Origin: an uncultured Pelagibacteraceae bacterium
Lineage (GTDB): Bacteria; Pseudomonadota; Alphaproteobacteria; Pelagibacterales; Pelagibacteraceae
Length of the DNA stretch: 64,000 bases
Reading direction: 5' to 3'
NCBI GenBank assembly: GCA_902617715.1
Contig: CACMXS010000002.1
Coordinates: 1-64,000, forward strand
A program made the position numbers and the translations under genes. The notes beneath the pieces are model-generated. The model made no database searches, had not been told where the DNA came from, and saw nothing but the letters and a program-made list of their open reading frames with translations. Shown here one piece after another: positions 1 through 10,155 of the stretch (positions are counted from its first letter, which is position 1; each line of letters begins with the position of its first letter).

Positions 1-490
1 CATTTTCTACACTTTTTTGCTGATCTTGGGTAATTTTATCGTTTTTATTTGTTGTTTCAGCACTCTCCTCTTTTGACTTATCTATCAAAGCAGCAATATT
101 GTTCGGATCAAATAATTCATCTTTTTCAAATTCAGAAACTTGTTTTACTTCAGTATCTATTTTTTCAGGGTTTTGTTTGTCTTCCTCAATTTCTTTTATT
201 TTATCTACTTTATCATCGGGTAAAGGTATTGCATCTGGCTTTATTTTTTTTACCTTTTTAGGTGGTGCTTGTTCAGATACTAATTTTTTTTCTTTTTCTT
301 TAACTTTTTCGATTATTTTTTTTGCCTTAGGAGCAAAAGGAATATTTGTTTGATCAGTAATTTGAATTAATTCAATAGATACAATTGGTGGAAGATCTAT
401 AGGTTTTTTAGCTAAAAAAGGTAAGCTTAGTGCAGTGATAATCATTAATAGCAAATGTAAAGCAGAAGATATAATTATACTCCTATTCAC
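1..490 (-). CDS. tolA: TolA-like cell envelope protein, C-terminus cut by window edge
   Basis: Own translation of minus strand from GTG at 488-490: VNRSIIISSALHLLLMIITALSLPFLAKKPIDLPPIVSIELIQ..., one N-terminal TM then K/E/P-rich; directly downstream of tolQ-tolR; open to base 1. Confidence 0.75.
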   Translation of the reverse strand, partial: MNRSIIISSALHLLLMIITALSLPFLAKKPIDLPPIVSIELIQITDQTNIPFAPKAKKIIEKVKEKEKKLVSEQAPPKKVKKIKPDAIPLPDDKVDKIKEIEEDKQNPEKIDTEVKQVSEFEKDELFDPNNIAALIDKSKEESAETTNKNDKITQDQQKSVEN

Positions 491-495
491 CTCTG

Positions 496-912
496 CTACC
501 TCTCTTTATAAGGCTCAGATATTAGCGCAACTTTCGTAAAACCTGATCCTGACAATAAACCCATTATTTCAAGCACTCTACCGTAATTGATTGTTTTATC
601 ACCTCTTACATATATTCTTGTGTCAGTTCTATTTTTTGAAACTGCTAAGACTTTTGCAATTATTTTTTCATATTCTACTTTAGACTCTTGAATGAATATC
701 TCCCCTTTTGAATTTATTGTTAAAGTTAATGGTTCAGCTTCTTCGGGTAATGAGTCGGCAGAACTTTCTGGTAAATCAACTTGTACACCGACTGTTAATA
801 ATGGAGCAGTAACCATAAATATAATTAATAAAACTAGCATAACATCAACAAATGGAGTGACATTAATCTCACTAATTGGCTCTTTCGATGAACGATTTAA
901 TTTAAATGCCAT
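496..912 (-). CDS. tolR: ExbD/TolR family biopolymer transporter
   Basis: ISEINVTPFVDVMLVLLIIFMVTAPLLTVGVQVDLP motif. Confidence 0.93.
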   Translation of the reverse strand: MAFKLNRSSKEPISEINVTPFVDVMLVLLIIFMVTAPLLTVGVQVDLPESSADSLPEEAEPLTLTINSKGEIFIQESKVEYEKIIAKVLAVSKNRTDTRIYVRGDKTINYGRVLEIMGLLSGSGFTKVALISEPYKER

Positions 913-913
913 T

Positions 914-1588
914 TTAAATTATAGTTAAGAATCTTCTTGAAAAATTTTCTAGTTTTTGAGAATATTTTATTGAGTCATTATTAAATTTATTATACGCAAC
1001 CACTGCTGGAATTGCAGCTAAAAGCCCTAAGGCAGTTGCAAATAATGCTTCGGCGATACCCGGGGCTACAATGGCTAAACTAGTATTTCTAGAAATAGCA
1101 ATCGATTGAAAAGAATTCATAATTCCCCAAACTGTTCCAAACAAACCTATAAAGGGTGCGGTGGAACCCACAGTGGCTAAAAAAGTAAAGCCTTTACTAA
1201 TTTTTGACATTTGCTTTTCAATGCCTGTTTCAAGCAAAGTGGTCATTCTATTATTTAAATCCGATTTAGATCTTCTTTTCAGTAAATTTTGCATCGCATC
1301 TTTAAAAATTAATGCCATTGGATCTTCAACATTTGCAGGAAGATTGTTGTAGAATGTTTCGGCTGATTTTGAATTCCAAAATTTTGTCTCAAATTCCTCA
1401 GTTGAAAGATTTATTTTTTTAAATAGTTTGAATTTTTCTATAATTACTGCCCACGAGTAAATTGAGCAGGCAATTAATAAAATAATAACAGATTTAACTA
1501 TAGCATCCGCTCTAACAAATAGATTAAATAAAGAAAAATCTGCGCTTGATGCCAGACCTACTGCTTGTGTCGATATATCTGCTTCCAT
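914..1588 (-). CDS. tolQ: TolQ/ExbB MotA-family proton channel
   Basis: GFTFLATVGSTAPFIGLFGTVWGIMNSF motif, adjacent to tolR. Confidence 0.93.
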   Translation of the reverse strand: MEADISTQAVGLASSADFSLFNLFVRADAIVKSVIILLIACSIYSWAVIIEKFKLFKKINLSTEEFETKFWNSKSAETFYNNLPANVEDPMALIFKDAMQNLLKRRSKSDLNNRMTTLLETGIEKQMSKISKGFTFLATVGSTAPFIGLFGTVWGIMNSFQSIAISRNTSLAIVAPGIAEALFATALGLLAAIPAVVAYNKFNNDSIKYSQKLENFSRRFLTII

Positions 1589-1639
1589 ACAATCTTCTCA
1601 CACTTAAATGTGTCATGAATTTGTCTAAGTTTGTTAAGA

Positions 1640-2134
1640 TTAATCTTCAATTTTATATGTTTCATAATAAAAACTTGCAATTAATATAGCATCAGCTTTA
1701 TTAGAATCTTTTTTTTTTGATAATTGTGAGGAAAAATTAGGAAAAATTTCAATTGCTCTTGTTCTACTAGCATCTTTCTCGGAATTGATTAAATTAAAAT
1801 ATTTTTTCCATTTTGCTGGCCTTACAAAATACATTGGTAATTGCATTGCAGAACAAATACCTTTTAAAATTCCAAAAGATTGTCCAAAATTAAACATGCT
1901 AGTTACACCTTGACCCGGCATTGCAGTTACATGCTCTATAACTACTCTTGTATTAGTTGTCACATCTCTATCAATTCTTTTAAATATTTCGTTATAAATT
2001 TGAGAACCATTTACTTGTTTTTTATTTTTTTTACCTTCATTCATTGTAGGCATTTCTATAACATCTATAATTTGACCATCTTTAAAAAAACAAATTGAGC
2101 CAGAGACACCAGGATCTATTCCAATTATCATCAT
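1640..2134 (-). CDS. ruvC: RuvC-like Holliday junction resolvase
   Basis: RNase H-like IGIDPGVSG start, VVIEHVTAMPGQGVTSMFNFGQSFG, acidic C-terminal DAILIA. Confidence 0.75.
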   Translation of the reverse strand: MMIIGIDPGVSGSICFFKDGQIIDVIEMPTMNEGKKNKKQVNGSQIYNEIFKRIDRDVTTNTRVVIEHVTAMPGQGVTSMFNFGQSFGILKGICSAMQLPMYFVRPAKWKKYFNLINSEKDASRTRAIEIFPNFSSQLSKKKDSNKADAILIASFYYETYKIED

Positions 2135-2136
2135 AT

Positions 2137-2859
2137 TTAATTTAAAAACTCAGCATTTGAATATACACTTTGAACATCGTCGTCATCCTCTAATGTTTCA
2201 AAAAAATTAATTAAATCCTCATTTTTTTCTTTTGTAATTTGAACACTATTTAATGGAACCCACTCTATTTCTGTTGATATAAAATTATTTATTTTTTTTT
2301 CTAGTTCTTTTTTTACATTGTAAATATCAGTCATTGAGCATTGTATTTCATGAAAAGTATTATTAGATTTACATTCATCTGCACCTGCTTCAATAGCTAG
2401 CTCTAAAATCTTTTCATCAGATATCTCATTTTTATCAATTTTAATTATTCCAAGTTGATTAAAATTATGAGAAGCCGAACCTTGTGTGCCTAAACTACCT
2501 CCAGCTTTTTGAAAAATAGTTCTTATGTTTGATGCAGTTCTATTTCTATTATCTGTTAATGTTTCAATAATTACTGCAACTTTATCAGGCCCAAAACCCT
2601 CATATCTTAAATTTTCAAAATTTGCCTCATTATTTGATGATGATTTGTTTATGGCTCTCTCTATATTGTCCTTTGGCATATTAGCGGATCTTGCAGCTTG
2701 AATAGCAGATCTCAATCTTGGATTCATCGCTGGATCTTTATCTCCTAACTTTGCGGCTACAGTAATTTCTTTTGATAATTTAGAAAAAATTTTAGATCTT
2801 TGTTTATCTGCTTTTCCTTTTTTATGTTTTATACCTGCCCAATGAGAATGTCCTGCCAT
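2137..2859 (-). CDS. yebC: YebC/PmpR family transcriptional regulator / translation factor
   Basis: MAGHSHWAGIKHKKGKADKQRSKIFSKLSKEI family signature. Confidence 0.95.
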   Translation of the reverse strand: MAGHSHWAGIKHKKGKADKQRSKIFSKLSKEITVAAKLGDKDPAMNPRLRSAIQAARSANMPKDNIERAINKSSSNNEANFENLRYEGFGPDKVAVIIETLTDNRNRTASNIRTIFQKAGGSLGTQGSASHNFNQLGIIKIDKNEISDEKILELAIEAGADECKSNNTFHEIQCSMTDIYNVKKELEKKINNFISTEIEWVPLNSVQITKEKNEDLINFFETLEDDDDVQSVYSNAEFLN

Positions 2860-2862
2860 AAA

Positions 2863-3669
2863 TTAATTTTTTTTATTTAATTGACCTCCAAAAATATAGC
2901 TTTCTATTTTATTTGCTAATCCTGTTTCTATATTACAATCAACAATAACACCACTTAAAGTAGCTTCACCAATAGCAGGATAATGTTTTATAGAATCTTT
3001 TTTCAAAAATCTATTAAGTGAATTATATTTGTTCATTCCTATTACTGAATCATAATCACCGCACATGCCTGCATCAGTTTGATATGCGGTTCCATTATTT
3101 AAAATTCTAGCATCATTAGTAGGAATATGAGTATGTGTCCCAATAACAAGTGTCGCTTTGCCGTCAAATAAATGTCCAATTGCATTTTTTTCACTTGTAA
3201 TTTCTCCATGAAAATCGACGATCAAAAAATCATAATCTTTTTTTAATTTAAACTTATTAATAAATTGATTAGCTGAGTCAAAAACGTCATTACTTTTTTT
3301 CATAAAAACATTTCCCATTAGATTTAATACACCTATTTTCAAATTATTTGCTGTATCATATACTTTGAATCCTTTTCCAGGCGCAGGTTCAAATAAATTT
3401 TTTGGTCTTAAAAGTCTATCCTCATTTTCAATATATTTCATAATATCTTTTTGATCCCAAACATGATTTCCACTGGTGATAACATTAACACCACAATTAA
3501 AAAACTTTTTACAAATTTCTTTATTAAGACCCAAACCTGAGTCATCAGCATTTTCTCCATTCACAATCACAAAATCAATTTTTTTTTGTTTGATTTGAAT
3601 TGGAAGATTATCAATCAACTTTGTACAACCTGAAATACCAACAACATCACCTAAAAATAATATTTTCAT
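2863..3669 (-). CDS. YmdB-family (TIGR00282) metallophosphoesterase
   Basis: MKILFLGDVVG, NGENADDSGLG, TSGNHVWD, DFHGEITSEK, GTHTHIPT motifs. Confidence 0.9.
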   Translation of the reverse strand: MKILFLGDVVGISGCTKLIDNLPIQIKQKKIDFVIVNGENADDSGLGLNKEICKKFFNCGVNVITSGNHVWDQKDIMKYIENEDRLLRPKNLFEPAPGKGFKVYDTANNLKIGVLNLMGNVFMKKSNDVFDSANQFINKFKLKKDYDFLIVDFHGEITSEKNAIGHLFDGKATLVIGTHTHIPTNDARILNNGTAYQTDAGMCGDYDSVIGMNKYNSLNRFLKKDSIKHYPAIGEATLSGVIVDCNIETGLANKIESYIFGGQLNKKN

Positions 3670-4211
3670 TTAATCACATTTTTTTCTGTTACTATAAAAT
3701 CTAACTTCATATCATTTTTATTTGTAGGAACTCTTTTTACTTTTTGAAAAGAGTAAGCTAATCCAATTAAAAGAAATTTTTTTTTTCTTTTTATTTTCTG
3801 AATATATCTGTCATAAAAGCCTCCTCCATACCCCACCCTATTTAGATTTTTATCAAAAGCTAGTAATGGGACTAATATAACATCCGGATATTTGAGTATA
3901 TTAGAACTTGGTTCAGGTATTCCATATTTGTTTATTGTTAAAGGATCTTTTGATGACCATTCAAAAAAATTCATTTGAAAATTATTTTTAATTTTTGGTA
4001 AAGTTATTAAATATTTTTTATTTTTAAACTTTTTCAAAATTCCAGAACAATCTAGTTCATTATTATATGGATAGTATCCTCCGATTATCTTCCCCCTAAT
4101 ATTTTTATTCTTTAATATTTTTAATATTTCTTTAAAGTTGATAGATATATCTTTACATATAATTTTTTTTCTTATTTTAAGAATTGATTTTCTGATTTGA
4201 GATTTTTTCAC
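3666..4211 (-). CDS. 5-formyltetrahydrofolate cyclo-ligase
   Basis: VILVPLLAFDKNLNRVGYGGGFYDRYI motif. Confidence 0.9.
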   Translation of the reverse strand: MKKSQIRKSILKIRKKIICKDISINFKEILKILKNKNIRGKIIGGYYPYNNELDCSGILKKFKNKKYLITLPKIKNNFQMNFFEWSSKDPLTINKYGIPEPSSNILKYPDVILVPLLAFDKNLNRVGYGGGFYDRYIQKIKRKKKFLLIGLAYSFQKVKRVPTNKNDMKLDFIVTEKNVIK

Positions 4212-4218
4212 AAATTTA

Positions 4219-4662
4219 TCAAGATAGATTTTCTTGGTTAGCTTTTTCTATAAAGCTTGAGATTTCATTTGTTGCTTCATCAATTAATTTCTCATAATTT
4301 TGCTGATTGAGAATTATTTCATTTTTTAAATCAATATGTTTCAAATTTAATTCATCAACTTCTTTTTCTTTTTTATCTTTATATTCGTAAATCAAAGATT
4401 TAAGCTCCTTAAATTTGTCTGAGAGGTCTTTAAGTTCATTTTTTTTTTTCTCTACTTTTTTTTTCGTTTCATAATATTCATCCATAACTTTTACTGCTGT
4501 AATCAACAAAAGTTTATTTTCACCTAAATTCCCCAAATCATTTTTAAGGTCATTAAACTTTTGATTTATTTGAATTAACAACTCTTCTAAATGCTCTTCT
4601 TGTCCATCTTCGCAAGATAACAAAAATTCTTTTCCATTAAATTTTATACTTACGTTTGCCAT
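4219..4662 (-). CDS. zapA: Cell division protein ZapA-like
   Basis: ANVSIKFNGKEFLLSCEDGQEEHLEEL N-terminus, coiled-coil C-terminus, next to 5-FTHF cyclo-ligase as is common. Confidence 0.8.
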   Translation of the reverse strand: MANVSIKFNGKEFLLSCEDGQEEHLEELLIQINQKFNDLKNDLGNLGENKLLLITAVKVMDEYYETKKKVEKKKNELKDLSDKFKELKSLIYEYKDKKEKEVDELNLKHIDLKNEIILNQQNYEKLIDEATNEISSFIEKANQENLS

Positions 4663-4973
4663 TTATCAATTTCATCAATTAAAATATCTGTTTCTTGATT
4701 TAATTCATCAATTTTTTCTGAAAATTTTAATCGTTTTTCTTTTTCAATTTTTTCTTGACTTTCTAATTCATCTAATTTTTTACTTAATTGTTCATGTTCG
4801 TTCACTAAATCTTTATATTTTTCCTCTAATTCTACTTTTTCAATTTTTAATTGATTTTTTTGCGCTTCAAGATTTTCGATGTTTTTTTTTATGCCAGGAT
4901 CTTTAAAATTTAAATTTTTTAATTTAGTTAACGCCTCATTCAATTTTTTTTCTTTTTCACTTAAAAAATTCAT
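4650..4973 (-). CDS. Small coiled-coil protein of unknown function
   Basis: 107 aa heptad-rich ORF overlapping zapA start. Confidence 0.6.
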   Translation of the reverse strand: MNFLSEKEKKLNEALTKLKNLNFKDPGIKKNIENLEAQKNQLKIEKVELEEKYKDLVNEHEQLSKKLDELESQEKIEKEKRLKFSEKIDELNQETDILIDEIDKWQT

Positions 4974-5026
4974 ATATATATAATCATAATATTAAATAGA
5001 ATCTTCTTAGTCTAGACAGGATAATT

Positions 5027-6970
5027 TTGAATAAACAATATAGGGAATTAGCTAATTGCATCCGATTTTTATCAATTGATGCTGTTCAAAAAGCAAACTC
5101 AGGTCACCCAGGTATGCCCATGGGTATGGCAGATGTAGCAACAGTGCTATTTAAAGATTTTTTAAATTTTGATCCAAACAACCCTAGTTGGGCTAATAGA
5201 GATAGATTTGTATTGTCTGCAGGCCATGGATCCATGCTTCTTTATTCCTTACTTTATCTTACTGGTTATAAGAGTGTTTCCTTAAAAGATATAAAAAGAT
5301 TTAGACAGCTTGACTCTATCTGTGCAGGACATCCAGAGTATCATCCTAATAGTGGCATTGAGACTACAACTGGTCCTTTAGGACAAGGAATATCTAATGC
5401 AGTTGGTTTTGCAATTTCTGAAGAAATTTTAAAAAAACAATTAGGGAAAAAAACTATAAATCATAAAACTTACGTACTTGCTGGTGATGGTTGTTTAATG
5501 GAGGGAATTAGTCACGAAACTCTAAGCCTAGCAGGACACCTTAAGCTAAAAAATTTAATTTTACTTTTTGATAATAATTCCATTTCAATTGATGGTCCTA
5601 CTAATTTGGCAGTTTCTGATAATCATGAAAAAAGATTTAAAAGTTATGGTTGGGATTATTTAAAAATTAATGGACATAATTATAAGGAAATATCAAAAGC
5701 TTTAAAAAAAGCTCAAAAATCTAAAAAACCTATAGCAATTTCTTGCAAAACAACAATTGGTTATGGATCTCCAAATAAAAGTGGCAAAGCATCATCTCAT
5801 GGAAGTCCATTAGGTGAGGATGAAATTAAATTAGTAAGAAAAAAATTAAAATGGAATTACAAACCTTTTGAGATTCCAGACAGGTTATTAAGTAAATGGA
5901 GAAAAATTGGAAAAAAAAATTTACAGCTATCAAAAAAATATGAGCAAAAAAATAGAAAAATTTTTTCAAATTTTGAAAATTTAAAATCCTTCAAAAATTT
6001 AATTGAAAAAGAAAAAATAAATTATTTGAAAGAATCAAAACCTCTTGCCACGAGAAAATCATCTGAAATGTTTTTAAATATTGTATCTAAATCACCAAAC
6101 TTAATAGGTGGTTCAGCTGACTTAGCAGGATCAAATAATACTAAAACAAAAAATCAAAATATTATAAAGCCTGGAAATTTTAATGGAAACTATATTCACT
6201 ATGGAGTTAGAGAACATGCAATGTGTGGAATAATGAACGGAATTGCATTACACGGTAATTTAGTTCCCTACGGTGGAACTTTTTTGATATTCAGTGACTA
6301 TTGTAAACCATCAATAAGACTGGCAGCCATGATGAAACAAAAAGTCATATATATATTTACCCATGATTCAATTGGACTAGGTGAAGATGGTCCAACTCAT
6401 CAACCAATTGAACAATTAACAGGTTTAAGATCTATTCCAAACTTAAATGTTTTTAGACCATCAGATCTTATTGAAACCTTTGAGTGCTGGCAATTAGCCC
6501 TTGAAAGTAAAAATACACCTAGCGTAATTGCACTTACTAGACAAGGAATTGATCCTGTAAGATTAAAAAATTCGACGAGAATAGAGTCATCTTATGGAGC
6601 TTATGAAATTTTAAGAACCGCTAATAAAATTAACTTAACAATTATAGCAACAGGATCGGAAACTAGTTTGGCATCTAAGGTCTGTCATAAATTAGCCACA
6701 GATGGGATTTACTCCAAAGTAATATCAATGCCTTGTCACGAATTATTTGATCAACAAAGTGAAGGCTACAAAAATAAAATTTTAGCCGAAACGAGTCTTG
6801 TTGTGTCAATAGAAGCCTCGGAAACAGATTATTGGAAAAAATACACAGGCAATAATGGACTAAATTTTGGAATAAATGACTTTGGAAAAAGTGCTCCTTA
6901 TAAAGAAATATACACTCATTTTAAACTAGACTTAGAAAATATAATTAAAAAAATTAAAGAAAAATTATGA
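5027..6970 (+). CDS. tkt: Transketolase
   Basis: Full-length 647 aa; ANSGHPGMPMGMADVA, GDGCLMEGISHE, THDSIGLGEDGPTHQPIEQL motifs; TTG start. Confidence 0.96.
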   Translation: MNKQYRELANCIRFLSIDAVQKANSGHPGMPMGMADVATVLFKDFLNFDPNNPSWANRDRFVLSAGHGSMLLYSLLYLTGYKSVSLKDIKRFRQLDSICAGHPEYHPNSGIETTTGPLGQGISNAVGFAISEEILKKQLGKKTINHKTYVLAGDGCLMEGISHETLSLAGHLKLKNLILLFDNNSISIDGPTNLAVSDNHEKRFKSYGWDYLKINGHNYKEISKALKKAQKSKKPIAISCKTTIGYGSPNKSGKASSHGSPLGEDEIKLVRKKLKWNYKPFEIPDRLLSKWRKIGKKNLQLSKKYEQKNRKIFSNFENLKSFKNLIEKEKINYLKESKPLATRKSSEMFLNIVSKSPNLIGGSADLAGSNNTKTKNQNIIKPGNFNGNYIHYGVREHAMCGIMNGIALHGNLVPYGGTFLIFSDYCKPSIRLAAMMKQKVIYIFTHDSIGLGEDGPTHQPIEQLTGLRSIPNLNVFRPSDLIETFECWQLALESKNTPSVIALTRQGIDPVRLKNSTRIESSYGAYEILRTANKINLTIIATGSETSLASKVCHKLATDGIYSKVISMPCHELFDQQSEGYKNKILAETSLVVSIEASETDYWKKYTGNNGLNFGINDFGKSAPYKEIYTHFKLDLENIIKKIKEKL

Positions 6971-7968
6971 AAATAAAAGTTGGAATAAATGGGATGGGAA
7001 GAATAGGAAGAATGATTGTTCGATCTATTATTGAAAATGATAATAGTAATTTAGAGATAAAGCATATAAATAATAGAGCAAACTCTGAGACCTGCTCAAC
7101 ACTTTTAAAATATGACTCTATTCATGGAAAATTTAATGCTGAGATTAGTTTTGATGAAAAAAATTTAATAATTAACAAGAATAAAATTACATTTAGTCAG
7201 GAGTCAAATTTAGAAAATATAAATTGGAAAAAATATGATGTCGAATATGTTTTTGAATGTACTGGTAAATTTAATTCTAAAGATAAATTATTATCCCATC
7301 TTAACAATGGAGCTAAAAAGGTTATAGTTTCAGCTCCTTGTAAGAATGCTGATAAAACTATTGTATTTGGAGTAAACGAGACTGAATTGAAAATGAATGA
7401 TAATATAATTTCTGCTGCATCATGCACAACAAATTGTCTTGCGCCAGTTGCAAATATTTTAAATAAAAATTTCGAGATTGAAAAAGGCTTTATGACAACA
7501 ATTCATGCTTTTACAACTGATCAAAGAATTTTAGATAATTCTCACAAAGATCCAAGAAGAGCCAGGTCTGCAAGTCAATCTATTGTTCCGACTTCAACAG
7601 GAGCATCAAAAACAATTGGTGAGATAATTCCCTCTCTTAAAGGAAAACTTGAAGGAGTTGCTATGAGAGTCCCCACTCCAAATGTTTCTTTAGTTGAACT
7701 TGTATTTTGTACAAAAAAAGATTTAAGTATTGAAAAGATTAATTCAGCATTTCAAAATTTTAGCGAAAAAAGTAAAATTTTAGAAATAACTCATGAAAAA
7801 CTTGTCTCCATAGACTTTAACCACAATTCTGCATCTTCAATTGTTGATGCAAGTTTAACAAATGTGGTTGGTAAAAATATGGGTAAAATTTCTGCCTGGT
7901 ATGACAATGAGTGGGGTTTTTCTAATAGGATGTGTGACATAGCAGAATATATTCATAAAATTTCTTAA
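6967..7968 (+). CDS. gap: Glyceraldehyde-3-phosphate dehydrogenase
   Basis: GINGMGRIGRMIVRS, SAASCTTNCLAPVA, WYDNEWGFSNRM. Confidence 0.97.
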   Translation: MKIKVGINGMGRIGRMIVRSIIENDNSNLEIKHINNRANSETCSTLLKYDSIHGKFNAEISFDEKNLIINKNKITFSQESNLENINWKKYDVEYVFECTGKFNSKDKLLSHLNNGAKKVIVSAPCKNADKTIVFGVNETELKMNDNIISAASCTTNCLAPVANILNKNFEIEKGFMTTIHAFTTDQRILDNSHKDPRRARSASQSIVPTSTGASKTIGEIIPSLKGKLEGVAMRVPTPNVSLVELVFCTKKDLSIEKINSAFQNFSEKSKILEITHEKLVSIDFNHNSASSIVDASLTNVVGKNMGKISAWYDNEWGFSNRMCDIAEYIHKIS

Positions 7969-9146
7969 TGAATAACATTAAAGATTTTAAAAATCTTAAT
8001 CAAAAAAAAGTTTTATTAAGATTAGATTTAAATGTCCCTTTAAAACAAGGATTAATAACTGATGAAACTAGAATCAACAAAATCCTACCTACTATTAAAT
8101 TTTTATTACAAGAAAATTCTAAAATTTTAATAATTTCACATGTAGGACGACCTAAAGGAAAAATTAATAAAGATCTGTCACTCGATCCAATTTGTAAAAA
8201 TTTAGAAAGAAAAATTAATAAAAAAATTAAGATAATCTATGAAAATATTTTTAAATTGAACAAAAAAGATTTATTTAAAGATACCAACGATCAAATAATT
8301 TTTTTAGAAAATATTAGATTTTATAGAGAAGAAGAAGAAAATGACCCTAATTTCTCAAAACATTTAGCTGGACTTGCAGATTTGTTTGTAAATGATGCTT
8401 TTTCTTGTTCGCATAGAGCTCACGCGTCTGTATGTAAAATCACAGAATTCATACCATCTTTTGCTGGATTACAGCTAGAAACGGAAGTAAATGCATTAAA
8501 AAAAGTTACTACAGAAATTAAAAAACCAATTACTTGCATTATTGGGGGTTCAAAAATTTCCACCAAAATTGGAATTATAAAAAATTTAATACCTAAATTT
8601 AATAACATTGTAATTGTTGGTGCAATGGCCAATAATATCCTAAGTTTCAATGGAATAAAAATTGGAAAATCGTTAAAAGAAGATGGTTGTGAAAAAATAA
8701 TTAAAGAGATTTTTGATATTTCTAAAAAACACTCATGTACAATTACTTGCCCTGAAGATGTGATGGTCGGAAAAAGCATCAAGGATAAATCAAAAATTAA
8801 AGAACTAAATCAAATAACAAACGATGATTTAATCTTAGATATTGGCCCTAAAACAATTAACAAAATAAAAGATATCATTGAGAACAGTCAAACTGTTTTA
8901 TGGAACGGTCCAGCAGGTTATTTTGAGAATCCACATTTTGCAAATGGCAGTTATGAAATTGCAAAAACAATTATTAAAAAAAATAAATCTAAATCAATCT
9001 ATTCTGTTGTAGGAGGTGGAGATACAATAGCTGTTATAAATCAAATTAAGGCTATTAATGACTTCAACTTTGTTTCAACTGCTGGTGGTGCATTTTTAGA
9101 ATATCTTGAAGGAAAAGAACTTCCTGGTATAAAAGCTCTAAAATAA
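7968..9146 (+). CDS. pgk: Phosphoglycerate kinase
   Basis: LLRLDLNVPL, ISHVGRPKG, NDAFSCSHRAHAS, VVGGGDT. Confidence 0.97.
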   Translation: MNNIKDFKNLNQKKVLLRLDLNVPLKQGLITDETRINKILPTIKFLLQENSKILIISHVGRPKGKINKDLSLDPICKNLERKINKKIKIIYENIFKLNKKDLFKDTNDQIIFLENIRFYREEEENDPNFSKHLAGLADLFVNDAFSCSHRAHASVCKITEFIPSFAGLQLETEVNALKKVTTEIKKPITCIIGGSKISTKIGIIKNLIPKFNNIVIVGAMANNILSFNGIKIGKSLKEDGCEKIIKEIFDISKKHSCTITCPEDVMVGKSIKDKSKIKELNQITNDDLILDIGPKTINKIKDIIENSQTVLWNGPAGYFENPHFANGSYEIAKTIIKKNKSKSIYSVVGGGDTIAVINQIKAINDFNFVSTAGGAFLEYLEGKELPGIKALK

Positions 9147-9147
9147 A

Positions 9148-10155
9148 ATGTCAGAATTAAATAACATAGTAATAAAAATTCTTGGTGAAGGAAAAGGAAT
9201 TTTAGCAGCTGATGAAAGCACTGGAACAATAACTAAAAGATTTGAAAGTGTAAATGTTTCTTCAACGCCTGAAAGTAGATTGCTATTTAGAGAAATACTT
9301 TTTAGCTCTTCAAGTATGACTGAATGTATTGGAGGTGTAATTTTATATGATGAAACAATAAAACAAGAAACTTCTAAAAAAAATAAAATCCCTGAATTAA
9401 TTTCTGAAATGGGCTCTGTGCCAGGGATTAAAGTAGACACAGGTGCCAAAATTTTAGCTGGATCACCAGATGAAAAGATTACGGAGGGTTTGGATGGTCT
9501 AAGAGAAAGATTGAAGGAGTATTCTAAACTTGGGGCAAAATTTACTAAATGGAGAGGTGTTTATACTATATCTAAGAATTTTCCAAGTAAGCTTTCTATG
9601 CAATCTAACGCTCATGCGCTGGCAAGATATTCATCATTAGTTCAAGAATGTAACATGGTACCAATAGTTGAGCCAGAAGTTTTGATGGATGGTGATCATT
9701 CTGCAAAAGATTGTTATGAAAAAACTTCAGAAGTTATTAAAAAGTGTTTTGAAGAATTGATTTTACATAAAGTTGATTTAAAAGGAATTATACTTAAACC
9801 TAATATGATTTTAGCTGGAAATAAATCTAAAGACAAAATCTCAAATGATGATGTTGCAAAGTTAACTTTAAAATGTTTAGAAAACTCGGTTCCGTCAGAG
9901 GTGCCTGGAATTGCTTTTTTATCTGGCGGACAATCAGAAATAGAAGCTACAGAAAATTTAAATTTAATTAATAAGAATAACAAGACTAATTTTATAATGA
10001 GTTATTCTTATGGAAGAGCCCTTCAACAAAGTGCATTAAAATTTTGGTCTAAGGACACAAATAATATTGAAGGAACTCAAAAGATTTTTAACCACCGGGC
10101 AAAAATGAATACATTAGCTGCCCGAGGAAATTGGTCTAAAAATCTTGAGATTTAA
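9148..10155 (+). CDS. Class I fructose-bisphosphate aldolase
   Basis: GKGILAADESTGTITKRF, VPIVEPEVLMDGDH, ILKPNMILAG, FLSGGQSEIEAT. Confidence 0.96.
   Translation: MSELNNIVIKILGEGKGILAADESTGTITKRFESVNVSSTPESRLLFREILFSSSSMTECIGGVILYDETIKQETSKKNKIPELISEMGSVPGIKVDTGAKILAGSPDEKITEGLDGLRERLKEYSKLGAKFTKWRGVYTISKNFPSKLSMQSNAHALARYSSLVQECNMVPIVEPEVLMDGDHSAKDCYEKTSEVIKKCFEELILHKVDLKGIILKPNMILAGNKSKDKISNDDVAKLTLKCLENSVPSEVPGIAFLSGGQSEIEATENLNLINKNNKTNFIMSYSYGRALQQSALKFWSKDTNNIEGTQKIFNHRAKMNTLAARGNWSKNLEI

Noticed and set aside
49-353. Plus-strand ORFs 49-261 and 99-353
   Set aside because: Antisense to the TolA-like partial CDS, which is continuous on the minus strand.
4974-5026. 6S RNA near zapA / 5-FTHF cyclo-ligase
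   Set aside because: Gaps here are only 8 and 53 nt, too short for a 6S RNA.
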